A program made the translations under genes and the position numbers. DNA of 64,000 nt, taken from assembly GCA_016169945.1 (NCBI GenBank), contig JADLSH010000282.1:2001001-2065000 (forward strand). Reading direction: 5' to 3'. Source of the DNA: Trachythela sp. YZ-2020 (Eukaryota > Cnidaria > Anthozoa > Malacalcyonacea > Clavulariidae). Shown here piece by piece: positions 22,347 through 32,055 of the stretch (its first letter is position 1; each line of letters begins with the position of its first letter). The notes beneath the pieces were generated by a model that saw only the letters and a list, made by a program, of their open reading frames with translations, ran no database searches and was not told the origin of the DNA.

Positions 22347-24300
22347 ATGAGAACAGCTTTAGGTGCGAGAAGAAAGCTTGTTTTTGACAAATGTGACGAA
22401 AATGACCCCCCTTCAAAACGACAAACAAGAAGTAAAAAGGTACAGTACAATATTTCTTGACTAGTATCAAATGTTTTCATTTGTTTATATTTCTTGACTA
22501 GTAATTAGTATCAAATATAAACTAACAATATGTCAAAATTACAATTCATTTCAATATACTTACACATTTTTAGGATGCTGTTTCTGAAGAAACAGTTGTG
22601 CATGGAAGCAGAATTGTAGATCTGGGACACTTCAAAAAATGTTTTGAAAATTGCAGCAATTGCCACTCAGGTAAATTAATTATAAAGTTTGGTTGGAAAA
22701 ATTAAATAATACATATTTTTAAAACATTTTACAAAACTATTTTAATGACTGACTAATAAGTGTGGAAAATAAGAAACTATGAACTATGCAAAAGTGATAA
22801 ACTATTAGCTAAAGTATATATTCAAATCATTTAGGTCCCTTGCCCTTCAATGTTTGTGATGAACAGCGACATGGCTTAGCCAGCACATTTAAAATCAGCT
22901 GTCCCTTTTGTGGTCATTTCAACAAGGCTGAAACTTCAAAACAACACAGTTCTGGTAATCGAGGTCCCAAGGCGTTTGATATCAACACACGAGTAACTCT
23001 TGGTTGCCTCCATGCTGGTATTGGGCAAAGTCATATGAACAATATTTTATCTTGCATGAACATACCTACAATAAATTCAAATACTTTTAAACATAGAGAA
23101 AGAGAAGTTGGGCAGGCTGTTGAAGCAATTGCTAAGAAAAGTTGTGAGGAAACAACAAATTTAATACGAACTGAGATGATGACCAATACAGCCGAATGCA
23201 GTGAGGACAATCTAGTCTCTGTCCCTTGTTCATTTGACATGGGCTGGCAGAAAAGAGGGAAAGGCCACAATTCGTTGACTGGACAAGCTGCTGTTATGTG
23301 TTTGACCACAGGAGAAGTGTTAGACTACACAACAAGAGTAAAATTCTGCCGTTTTTGTGATTATGCTAAAAGAAACAATGCCCCTGTGAAAGCTCACGAC
23401 TGTCGCAAAAATCATGTGGACTCCTCAAAGGCAATGGAGCCTTCCGCTGCAGTAGAATTGTTTAATAATGGTCCTAAACATAACGTAAAGTACTCTATGT
23501 ATACTGGAGATGATGACTCCACAACAGAAGCACACATTCGGCAAAAAGTTGGGTACAAGGTTGAAAAACTAAGTGACATCGTACATACAAAAAGATCATT
23601 AACTACACGCCTATATAACTTAAAACAAAATGCAAGATTTCCAAACAGTTCCACATTATCACAAAAGGTCATCAATAACTTAGTCAAATGCTTTTCCTAT
23701 GCTATAGCTCAAAACAAAGGTAGCCAAGAAGAAGTCCAAAAAGCAATTGAATGCATTGTCCCTCATGCATTTGGAGACCATACAGAGTGTAACATTAGTT
23801 GGTGTGGATACAAAAGCGACCTCAACAATTACAGACATAAAAGTCTTCCACATGGTAAAGATCTGTTTGGTGAAAGCCTTAAGAATGCACTTCATAATAT
23901 ATTCAGTGACTACTCTACTGAGACTGTGGTTAACAAAATTGCACCATGTTCAAATTCACAAAGGAACGAAACCCTTAACAGTGTGGTGGGATCCAAAAAT
24001 CCAAAAATTAGATTTTATGGTGGCAGTGACAGCAATGATTTTCGGGTTGCATGTGCTGTTGCCCAAAGAAACCTCCGATATGCTTATGTTGACAGAACAT
24101 TGGAGGCACTCAATATTGAACCCGGAACCTTTTGCACAAATTACAATGAAAGGATGACTACAAAAGTAAATAAAGATAAAGACAGAAAATCTACCATAAA
24201 ATTTAAAAGACAACGGATACAAAAGCACTTGAGCAGTTCTGCCCAAACTACCAGAAAAGAAGCAAAGGAAGGTACAACCTACCAAACAGGGTTGGATTAA
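22347..24300 (+). CDS. Mutator-domain DDE transposase (Kolobok-like), three exons
   Basis: Exons: 22347-22439 (MRTALGARRKLVFDKCDE, RQTRSKK), 22574-22670 (SRIVDLGHFKKCFENC) and 22835-24300. The donors gtacag and gtaaat and the acceptors tttag agree in phase (0, then 1, joining CHSG-PLPFN). A further upstream frame from ATG 22202 (MDNEESLSSMSKTS) may be the true start but is broken near 22273. CxxC pairs (FENCSNCHS, CPFCGHF) suggest zinc binding. The catalytic core is visible: Asp in CSFDMGWQKRG, Asp in YTGDDDSTTEAHI, a CRFCDYA...HDC...H zinc-like insert between them, and Glu in RNETLNSVVGS. The DDE triad therefore appears intact. A basic tail (KFKRQRIQKHL) precedes a TAA at 24298, beyond which the frame continues shifted into the exonuclease part. 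Confidence 0.8.
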
Positions 24301-25451
24301 ATCTAAACACTGACATAAACACAAACTCGACTAAGTCTAAGAAGAATTTGGGAAATGACATACCAGAGCAAGAAATTCTGGCGAAAGTTCAAGCAATGTC
24401 ATCAGAACAATTCAAAGAAATCGAGAACATTGTACCTCCTTATACCACTAGACCACAAGTAGAAGGAGTTCAATTTGACGAAAATAATAATTACAATTTC
24501 TTGGTGTTTGACACAGAAACAAACACAACTGGTAAACTTGCCGAAATATGCCAATTATCAGTATGTGACATGTCTGGTTCGCATATATTTTCCGAATACG
24601 TACTGCCAACACATGATATCGATTTTTATGCTTCAAGAGTAAATAATCTTGAAATAAGATCTATCAAAGGCGAACGAAAACTCTTTAAAAATGAAATATT
24701 AGTACCTACCATACCTTTTTGTGAAGCCCTAACCAAACTCCAGAGATATATATCACTGTCAATTGACCAAGCAAAAGCCACGTCAAACAAACCCATCGTT
24801 ACTGTACTTATTTGACACAACGTCGCAACTTTCGATACACCAATACTTTTGCGAAGCGCTGGAGAAAGTTTTGCACATAATTTACAGTTGACGGACATTT
24901 GGTTCGCTGATTCCCTGCCATTATTCAAAGAGCTCGTTAAAAGTCAATTTCCACAACTAAAGAATGCAAACGGTACATTCCCAAAAATTAATCAATCGTC
25001 TCTTTACGAGGCTTTGTTTCAAGAAACATTCGATGCGCACGACTCCTTAGAAAATGTCCTTGCTCTTCGAAAAATTGTGTTTTCATCTAAGCTTGAACTG
25101 TCAACAAGGACGATAGTCGATCATTCGCATCTTGTAACCGCATACCACGCTGTCGAGGACATGAAATATCTTGATCGTCGCCACAAAAATATGCAAACCT
25201 TCAACGAAATCATGTTTGATCCACGCACAAATAACGGCTTTTTGAAGAAGAATATGGCTGAGAAAATTGCAGGTTCTGGTTTAACATACAAGGATATGAA
25301 TGAAGTTTCTGACAAGTACGGGAAAGATGGATTGATTGCAATTCTCTCAAAACCGCCATCGAATTCATTGAAGTCGTCGCCAAGAGTAACTCGTACTGCT
25401 CGAATTTTAGCAGCAATTGTTGATCACTTCACCAAAAGCACCAAATCATAG
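24291..25451 (+). pseudogene. DEDDh 3'-5' exonuclease-like protein of the Kolobok-like element
   Basis: This frame overlaps the transposase end and reads GLNLNTDINTNSTKSKKNLG, then a linker (ILAKVQAMSSEQFKEIENIV), then NFLVFDTETNTTGKLAEICQ. FDTET is ExoI of the DnaQ/DEDDh family (Asp and Glu). The expected ExoII follows a TGA at 24813: HNVATFDTPILL. ExoIII is DAHDSLENVL, where the usual HxxxxD has Asn in place of Asp. The C-terminal part (YLDRRHKNMQTFNEI, GSGLTYKDMNEVSDKYG) is a helical extension. DnaQ-like folds trim DNA ends; a role in processing transposon ends is inference. The frame is offset from the transposase by one base, the TGA probably replaced a Gly codon, and the ExoIII Asp is lost, so this copy is likely dead. 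Confidence 0.7.
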
Positions 25452-26289
25452 GTATTTACAATATAATCTCAAATTCGGCCAATCGGTTTATATATCGCCA
25501 TAGTCCGAGCGGTTAGACTTGTTTTTTTTTTCAATTAACAATGTGAAATGTCTTGCGTGTTCTCTTTTCCCCCAAAATACACGCGCGACATCTCGCGCGA
25601 AACCGTAAATTTTGAAAAATTATATCAGCGAAAACTCAAAAACACAACATTGAATTTCTTGTAGTTCCTTCGGTGAATTTTTTTTAAATTTCATGCTGGT
25701 GAAGATGTTACTATCGTTAACCTAAATACCGATTTTCACGAAATTCAATCGAAGGAAATTTTTTTAATGTATATTTTTTACTTTTTCGTACATTGCTCGT
25801 AAACCTATAGATTTAATTTTTTTTAAACATGGCAAGGGAATAATTGAATACCTAATATTTGATATGCAAACTTTAAAAAAATTTGACCGAAGCAAATCTT
25901 CAAAATGGCTAAGAAAAGGGAAAAAATGCACAGCATTGAAGATACTCTGTTACCATGGTAACAGAGTTTTAGCGCAAAGTCGCGGTTTTAAAATCTTCGA
26001 AATAATATAATGTATGTTTGGTGAAAATTTCATGCTCTTATCGCGCAAAGTAATTGTTGGGTTGTCGATTTTATGCAGCATTGTAGTGTTTAGTAAAAAC
26101 CCTAGGGAGCCACCTTAAAGCAGAACTCTTGTAAGGACCACGCAAAAGACACTTACAATCCACGCAAAACCCACGCAATGAAGCAGAGAAATGAAGGCGC
26201 GCTGCATGGGGTAAGTTTGCTTTTTGGAGCAATGAAAGAATAAGGATATATATAGAAGGGCCACTCGAGGTGCAACATGTCCATGTTTT

Positions 26290-26340
26290 TTTCTGCGCAT
26301 GCGCGAGGTCCGCCATCTTCCTAGCCAGTCGATCGCAGCC
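26290..26340 (+). promoter_or_regulatory. NRF1-like and YY1-like promoter motifs
   Basis: GCGCATGCGC at 26295-26304 is a perfect NRF1-type palindrome. GCCATCTT at 26312-26319 matches the YY1 core, often found just downstream of a TATA-less start. Both lie 40-65 bp upstream of an ATG at 26359. Motif recognition only. Confidence 0.45.
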
Positions 26341-26358
26341 AGTCGTAAAGAAAACAAT

Positions 26359-26969
26359 ATGGCAGAGACTGATGTGGAGGCAAGAAAGCTCTTATTACTT
26401 AAATGCAAGTTGTCCGTTTTGCATTTCAACTTTAATGATATCAATTACAAGGTACGTAGAAACATTCCTGGTGATTAAATGAAATTTCAAATATATATTT
26501 TTAGCAGTAAATGGTTTAAACACGCGTACCGAACTTGTCATAAAACTGAGTCGATTATTAAGACACTCAAATAGCTTGCGCGGCTTTTATAGTTAAATAT
26601 ACCAAATTGCATCAGTAATTTTGAATAAGAAGTTGCCTGCTAGTTGCTCAATAGACGAAATACACTGCGGGTAAGAATATATTTCGCAAGACGCCTATAA
26701 ACTTATTTGTTCGCGGTGGTCGATCACCCGATCTGGGGAAGAATGAATCATTGCCCTCGAATTTCTTAGCGTTATTTTAACTGAGAAAGTCACTGACTTC
26801 TGCTCCAGAGTTATCAAAATTTATATAATTTTTGATTTGTATTCTTGTTTATTTCAAAATCTGATTAAGGACTTGTATATTTTGCTGTTTTTATTTATAG
26901 CTAAATGACGCATTGGTTGATGTAGAATATTCAATATTCATTGAAACAGTGAGAGTTAAGAGAGAGTAA
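26359..26969 (+). CDS. Possible small two-exon gene, 53 codons
   Basis: Exon 1 (26359-26451) encodes MAETDVEARKLLLLKCKLSV and continues to NDINYK, ending at a good donor (gtacgtag) in phase 0. An acceptor (tatttatag) at 26900 opens an in-phase exon 26901-26969 (LNDALVDVEYSIFIETVRV) that stops at a TAA. The promoter motifs just upstream and the clean donor favour a real transcription unit. The second exon is less certain, and the true acceptor may lie further away. No family recognised, and no signal peptide. It lies immediately right of the Kolobok-like element. Confidence 0.35.
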
Positions 26970-27478
26970 TTATATCAGAGGAATCTTGCCAACTTCTGAA
27001 GGATCAACATGTCAAGGCACCATGCTCGAAAATGTTGAAATGGTGCATATCTGGGCTTCCAGCTGCTTAGCTATCCATAGCATGTCTTCAGCTGACCACT
27101 TTTTGCAAAATTGGAAGCTGTAGTTTGGACTATACCCATCACACTACCACAGACATCACTGCTACAAATACTATGAACTTAATCATATTTAAATTATTTT
27201 ATACTACACGGATATTTAACAGGGTTTTCCTGTTTCGGGGTACAGACTAAAGGCAAAGTGAAATGAGCAACAAAATTGCTGCAACTTACATCAAAAACTG
27301 ATTTCAGTGCATGTTAGTTAGAATTTTTTTAAATATTGTGTTGTGATCGGTTGATTATGTTTGATCAAGATTTTGTTGCAAGTTGCAGCAATTTTGTTGT
27401 TCGTGTTGCAGCAACTTTGTTGTTCGTATTGCTGCACCTAAATGCTATTTAATACTGGCTGGCCTCAGTTGAGATCTA
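26970..27478. other. Non-coding stretch
   Basis: No coding signal. Two related gcagcaattttgttg-like segments at about 27382-27425 are a short tandem repeat. Confidence 0.4.
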
Positions 27479-27479
27479 A

Positions 27480-28416
27480 CATATGCAAATGAGGAAGGGC
27501 GAATTGATCTACAAACAGTTGTTAAGCATCTCGGTTGTTGTGCTAAAGACCTCAAAGCTGCACATATTAATGTACGCAGTTTGCGAAATAAGGTAGATGA
27601 GGTAAGATGTTTGCAAGAAGCGTGCAAATTTGACATTTTGGCCATAACAGAAAGTCATTTGGAAGCAACAATAGAAGATGAACATATACAAATTGATGGG
27701 CTTATATTTAAACGCTTAGATAGACCAAATCGTAAGGGTGGGGGTTGCTTCAAACAAGATATGAAAGCGGTCCATCGAAAAGATCTGTCCATGGCTGACA
27801 ATTGAGGCGATTTGGTTAGAAGTTAAATTCCCATGTTCAGCTTTATTTGCTGTGCTTTGTAGACCTCCGATTATGGTAAATTTTTTAAAAATATCTATAT
27901 CCCATTAGAGAGAGCATGGGCAAAGACTAGTAATATATTCTTACTTGGTGACTTTAATTGTAATCTGTTGGCTCAAGATATGACGGTTGAAAGTTCAAGT
28001 AATAATAACTCAAAGAAATTACTGAATATATTTGGGATTTTAACTTACATAATGTAATTAAAAAACCGACACGTATCACGCAAATATCGAAATCCCTAAT
28101 CGATGTTACTGTTACCACAAGAAAATAACTGGCTTGTGCGTCTGGAGTATTCCCACTTGGTATTTCTGATCATAGCTTAGTATATGCATCACTTAGACTG
28201 AAATTGAAAAAGAGCACCACCAAGAATCATAAAAATACGTATGTTTAAGCAAGTAAACATAGAAGCGTTCCAGAGGGATATCTCTAGTGCACCATTTCAC
28301 GTCAGTTAGATTTTCGATGATCCGGATGACCAATTATGGCTTTGGCATAAAATGATCACGGATTTATGTGATAAACATGCACCGTGGAAAGAGATAAAGG
28401 TACGAAGTAGATCGTC
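27480..28416 (+). mobile_element. LINE endonuclease (APE-type) region, decayed
   Basis: The plus strand encodes the N-terminal endonuclease of a CR1/Jockey-type LINE. AAHINVRSLRNKVDEVRCL leads to FDILAITESHLEATI (Asn and Glu active-site blocks) and FKRLDRPNRKGGG. In other frames follow NIFLLGDFNCNLLAQ (GDFN block) at about 27940 and GISDHSLVYASLRL (SDH block) at about 28160, then WLWHKMITDLCDKHAPWKEI. Several frameshifts and stops separate these. It is cut at 28416 by the next LINE tail. Confidence 0.8.
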
Positions 28417-28417
28417 T

Positions 28418-28982
28418 CCATGGATTATTATTATTATTTATTTAAAACTATATTTATTCACGCTTACCCCTTCAACAATAGCTGATTTCCAAGGGGGGCG
28501 TGACAATATTAAAAAGAAAACTATATACATAATACAAATGAAGACAAAAACTCAATAGACATTTAAATTATATGAACAAGAGGAGTATATTAGGACAGAC
28601 TAACTTCGGTAATTGAAGGTATTGATCGATGCAGAATTTCTAACTGCGGATGGTAGATTATTCCAGTGTTTTGCACCGCTATAACTAATACTTTTTTTCA
28701 TATGCTAACTTAAAATCTGAGTTACGTAAATTGTAATTATGTTGAGGAGCAATTTGATTTTGAAATGATTCGATTAGAATAGCAGGTGCTTGCCCGTGGA
28801 TTATTTTATACATGAGTCTGGCTTTCAGGACAAGTCTACTTTGCATCAACGTTTTCCATTGAAGCTCATTTAAGGCCATGCTCGCTTCTATATCCTAATA
28901 TGCTCTATTTTGGAGTGACTGAAGTCTATTTGAAAGTGTAGCACCAATTGGCTCCCACACAAGGCAGCAGTAATCAAAATAT
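28418..28982 (-). mobile_element. 3' end of a LINE
   Basis: On the minus strand: FDYCCLVWEPIGATLSNRLQ, MALNELQWKTLMQSRLVLKA, MYKIIHGQAPAILIESF and HNYNLRNSDFKLAYEKKY, the C-terminal region of a CR1/Jockey-type polyprotein. It is followed by a 3' untranslated tail ending in (ATT)n/(AAT)n at 28418-28440. 5'-truncated. Confidence 0.8.
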
Positions 28983-28984
28983 AA

Positions 28985-29460
28985 TTGTACCAAAGCATTT
29001 TAGAGCACATTCAGAGACGTGCGTTCAAAATTATTGTTCCCCGCTTGTCCTACTCCGAAAGCCTCAAAGACCTAAATTTGCCCACTCTCGAGGAGAGAAG
29101 GGAATTGTTATGCAGATCTTTTTACAAAACCAATTATAGTGACACTTCGAGTAAAATTTTTATTCTATTACCTGAACCTTTACATCATCAGTACAATCTT
29201 AGACATTCCCGATCTATCTCACTTTTTAAAACCCGAACTAAACGCTATAATGATAGTCTTTTGCCATATTGCGTACGCAAATGGAACTCTTATTAATCTT
29301 TTAGGCTTCTATTGATTAATATATCAACTTGTAAATTAGTAATCCTGCGTTATTGTAATTAGTATTACCAGCGTATCTATAATCTGTATATACGTATTTT
29401 GCTCTACTATTTTTAAACTATGTAAACTTGTGTTGTTCAGTTCGTTTTTGAACTGCCATT
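28985..29460 (+). mobile_element. 3' end of a LINE, plus strand
   Basis: ILEHIQRRAFKIIVPRLSYS, LKDLNLPTLEERRELLCRSF and HHQYNLRHSRSISLFKTRT are the conserved C-terminal blocks of a Rex/CR1-like LINE, ending at a TAA near 29296 with an AT-rich 3' tail. It could be the far end of the LINE whose endonuclease is at 27.5-28.4 kb, with the RT part lost, or a separate copy. Confidence 0.75.
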
Positions 29461-29477
29461 CAAGTATTTTAATTAAT

Positions 29478-30785
29478 CTAATCTAATACAAGTGTTTCGC
29501 GAGTAACATATGGTTTTAGCCTCCTAATCGCTCCAATACCTGACGACGCTTTTTTACATGTTTCGTCCAGATAGTTGTCCCGTAATAAATATTGGTCGAT
29601 TTCGATACCCAAAGACTTTTTGGTTCTCACTCGATTTACAGGTCTGTTGACTATCTGAATGACGGGGTCATTTGCAAGTTTATTAATCTTTTGTTTTCTC
29701 CCAATTAATAGATATTCAGTTTTGGTAAGATTTAGGCATAATTTGTTTGCTAAAAGCCACTTGCAATTGTGAACATTGTTCAAGTCATGATTAATTTTGG
29801 ATTCAATTTCGGGTACTGCTATACCAGAGCCAGTAAGAAAATCATTTATGTAAATAAAAAATAGAGGTCCCAAGATAGAGCTTTGGGGGACTCCATAATC
29901 TATTTTTTGAGGTTTGGATAGACATCCAATTACATAACAGCTTTGAGAACGATTTTCCAAATATGAGCTAATAAGATTTCAGGCGGATGACTGCATACCG
30001 TAGAAACCAAGTTTTGCAGTTAAAATTTCATGATTCACAGTGTCGAAAGCTTTTTTTAGATCAAGGAAAACTGTAATATTAAGCATACCATCATCCATAT
30101 TTCTATACCATTCATTAGTGGAATGCAGTATTGCATCCGCTGTTGAGTGCATTGGTCTAAAGCCAAACTGATATTTGGAAATCAGATTATTGTTGTTTAT
30201 GTAAGTAAATAATTGTTTATGAAGAATTTTTTCAAAGATTTTGCTAATTGCTGACAAAATTGAAATAGGACGATAATTATCGGCTAAGTTTTTTGGACCA
30301 GATTTATGCAAGGGAATAATTTTGGCACCTTTCCACCCATCTACAACTACATTTATTAAGTCGGCAAAGAACTATATACAATGTCAATGTACAGTTATCA
30401 CGCCAACAATTTTCCCACTCTGTGGGAAATGTTTCTGTTTGAATCGAGTAACTCAATAAATTTGTTAGAGATTGAGCAATACCGGGGCAGCAATTTTTAA
30501 AATCTTGGCTGGAATTTTGTCGAGTCCGGTGGCTTTTGAGGCGGAGATTGAAAGCAACATGTGAAAAGCTGCATGTGCATCAACAATTTGGAAATTAAAT
30601 GTATCGGTGGCTTTTGTCATAAATTCATCATATTTAAATTTCCTTCGCCAACAGAGTCTGCAATCTTAGACCCCATACCCGAGAAATAATCATTCAAGCA
30701 TTCAGTGACTTCATCAGGCATTGCAATGTCCTTATCTTCTACTTTAAGATTAAATGATATTGATTTGGACTGATTTGAATTTTGT
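29478..30785 (-). mobile_element. LINE with deleted RT active site
   Basis: Minus strand: linker from about 30770 (VEDKDIAMPDEVTECLNDYF), then NYRPISILSAISKIFEKI, FGFRPMHSTADAIL, VFLDLKKAFDTVNHEIL, a stop at about 29970, and DYGVPQSSILGPLFFIYIND. The block that should hold (F/Y)ADD is missing: the sequence jumps from IYINDFLTGSG to ESKINHDLNNVHNCKWLLAN. The C-terminal thumb (YLDETCKKASSGIGAIRRL) ends at 29478. RT activity is impossible. Confidence 0.85.
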
Positions 30786-30789
30786 TTTA

Positions 30790-30928
30790 ATTATTATTAA
30801 ATTAGGATATAAATAGTTTATCTATATATTTACTTAGTTATAATTTATGCACGACCACACAAGCTGTAAGCTTCAAATACCTATCGTGTTGAAATAAAAT
30901 TGTTATTATTATTATTATAAACTTATAT
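30790..30928 (+). mobile_element. LINE 3' tail
   Basis: cctatcgtgttgaaataaaattg followed by (TTA)n at about 30880-30920 is a LINE-type 3' terminus with simple-repeat tail and polyadenylation-like AATAAA. No coding part remains. Confidence 0.5.
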
Positions 30929-30934
30929 TATTAT

Positions 30935-31050
30935 TTAACCCATTAAGCTGAATTGCACCCCCAATGCATCCTACTTTATTATTTTAATCTGTCTAACGCC
31001 AGATAATTTACTTGTCAAGGGGAGAATCTTGCACATTAATGGGGTTAATG
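30935..31050 (+). repeat. Short dispersed repeat
   Basis: Begins aacccattaa and ends attaatggggttaatg, which are inverted. The interior (ctactttattattttaatc, cgccagataatttacttgtc) is shared with the inverted copy at 15165-15270. Probably a MITE-like or SINE-like unit; family unknown. Confidence 0.45.
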
Positions 31051-31383
31051 CTGTAACTTTGTGTAGTAAGTGTTCTGAATATGACTTGAACACAGCCAAA
31101 GTCTCAACCTTCTCATTACTGTACTGTAGGATTCATCGACTGATCACAGATGATCTGTCATGAAAAAATAAGCATGCCTGTTCAAAGCAAAAGAAGCAAA
31201 CCAGACTATGCATTTACTTTAAATCAACAAATTGCGAAGATTTCCCACTTCTAAAGTATATTGAATGTAAGATTTTGATCTTAGTTAATTGGTAAAGTAA
31301 TGTTTTATACTATCAAGTACCAACATGTATTATTAACTTAATAACAACTAAGACGATAGACATTTGGCGCTTTATTAGACTTA

Positions 31384-31614
31384 CGCCTGTATTCTAAAAG
31401 CTCACTCACACTCACACTCAAAGAGTGGAGGTTCAATCTAAGCTTCCCTTGAGTGTCAGTGCTATTTTTGAATAGCTGGAGGGTGAGTACTCACATAGTA
31501 TGGTACGGCACTAACCCTCCAGCTTTTCAAAAACAGCACTGACACTCAAGTTAAGCTCAGATTGAACCTCCACTCTTTGAGTGTGAGTGTGAGTGAGCTT
31601 TTAGAATACAGGCG
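31384..31614. mobile_element. Harbinger-type MITE, 231 bp
   Basis: The terminal inverted repeat CGCCTGTATTCTAAAAGCTC continues into (TCACAC)n-like sequence and GAGTGG, and the right end is its complement. It is almost identical along its length to the copy at 40794-41030 and shares termini with the Harbinger element at 38142-41111, its likely mobiliser. Flanks here (TTA and TAT) do not give a clean duplication. Confidence 0.8.
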
Positions 31615-31942
31615 TATATGTTCAAAACATGAGGGTTGCTTCAATGTTAGATACTTTAATACCTTGCTTTAATATTTTTATTCCGAACAGAAGAAGAGAA
31701 GTGAGATAGCTTGAACGGCACCACGCGTACGCTAGGACAGGACCTCAGAGTCACGGAATAGAATATAACAAAATATACGGGCTTAAAATTTGTCAAGCAA
31801 TGCTTTGACAAAGGTAAAAAGGACTACTTACCTGATATTTTCACACCCTTGCGATAGATTCAAAATTTGTAGACATAACTAAACAATATAAGCAAATAAG
31901 CAATCGACTGGCGAGGAAGATGGCGGCCGAAATGCCATAACT

Positions 31943-32055
31943 TAAACTGGAACGAACATTGTGATAATATTTGCAAGAAAGCCAATAGTTCTCTTGGCCT
32001 ACTTAGGAAAATCCTTGGCGAGTGTAGTATTGACGTTAAGTCAAGAGCTTACATC
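31943..32055 (+). mobile_element. LINE C-terminal fragment, left half, interrupted by a second LINE
   Basis: Encodes LNWNEHCDNICKKANSSLG, LLRKILGECSID and VKSRAYIS. The reading resumes exactly at 34129 as LVRPQLEYGCSMWNPHTKKN, so the two pieces once joined as RAYIS-LVRPQLEY. Confidence 0.85.

Larger units (their letters stand above)
21841..26114 (+). mobile_element. Kolobok-like DNA transposon, 4.27 kb, TTAA duplication
   Basis: The element starts GGTGGCTCCCTAGGGTTT at 21841 and ends with the exact inverted 18 bp at 26114. Both ends abut TTAA (21837-21840 and 26115-26118). Among cut-and-paste families TTAA duplications are typical of Kolobok and piggyBac; the encoded transposase is of the Mutator-like domain type and not piggyBac, so Kolobok-like is the better label. 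The cargo is a three-exon transposase gene and, directly downstream in the same direction, a DEDDh exonuclease-like frame ending at 25451. The right subterminal region (25460-26095) has short inverted motifs, including a cgcgcgaca/tctcgcgcg palindrome near 25583. A MITE with the same ends lies at 49187-50376 and a solo right end at 9881. Confidence 0.85.
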
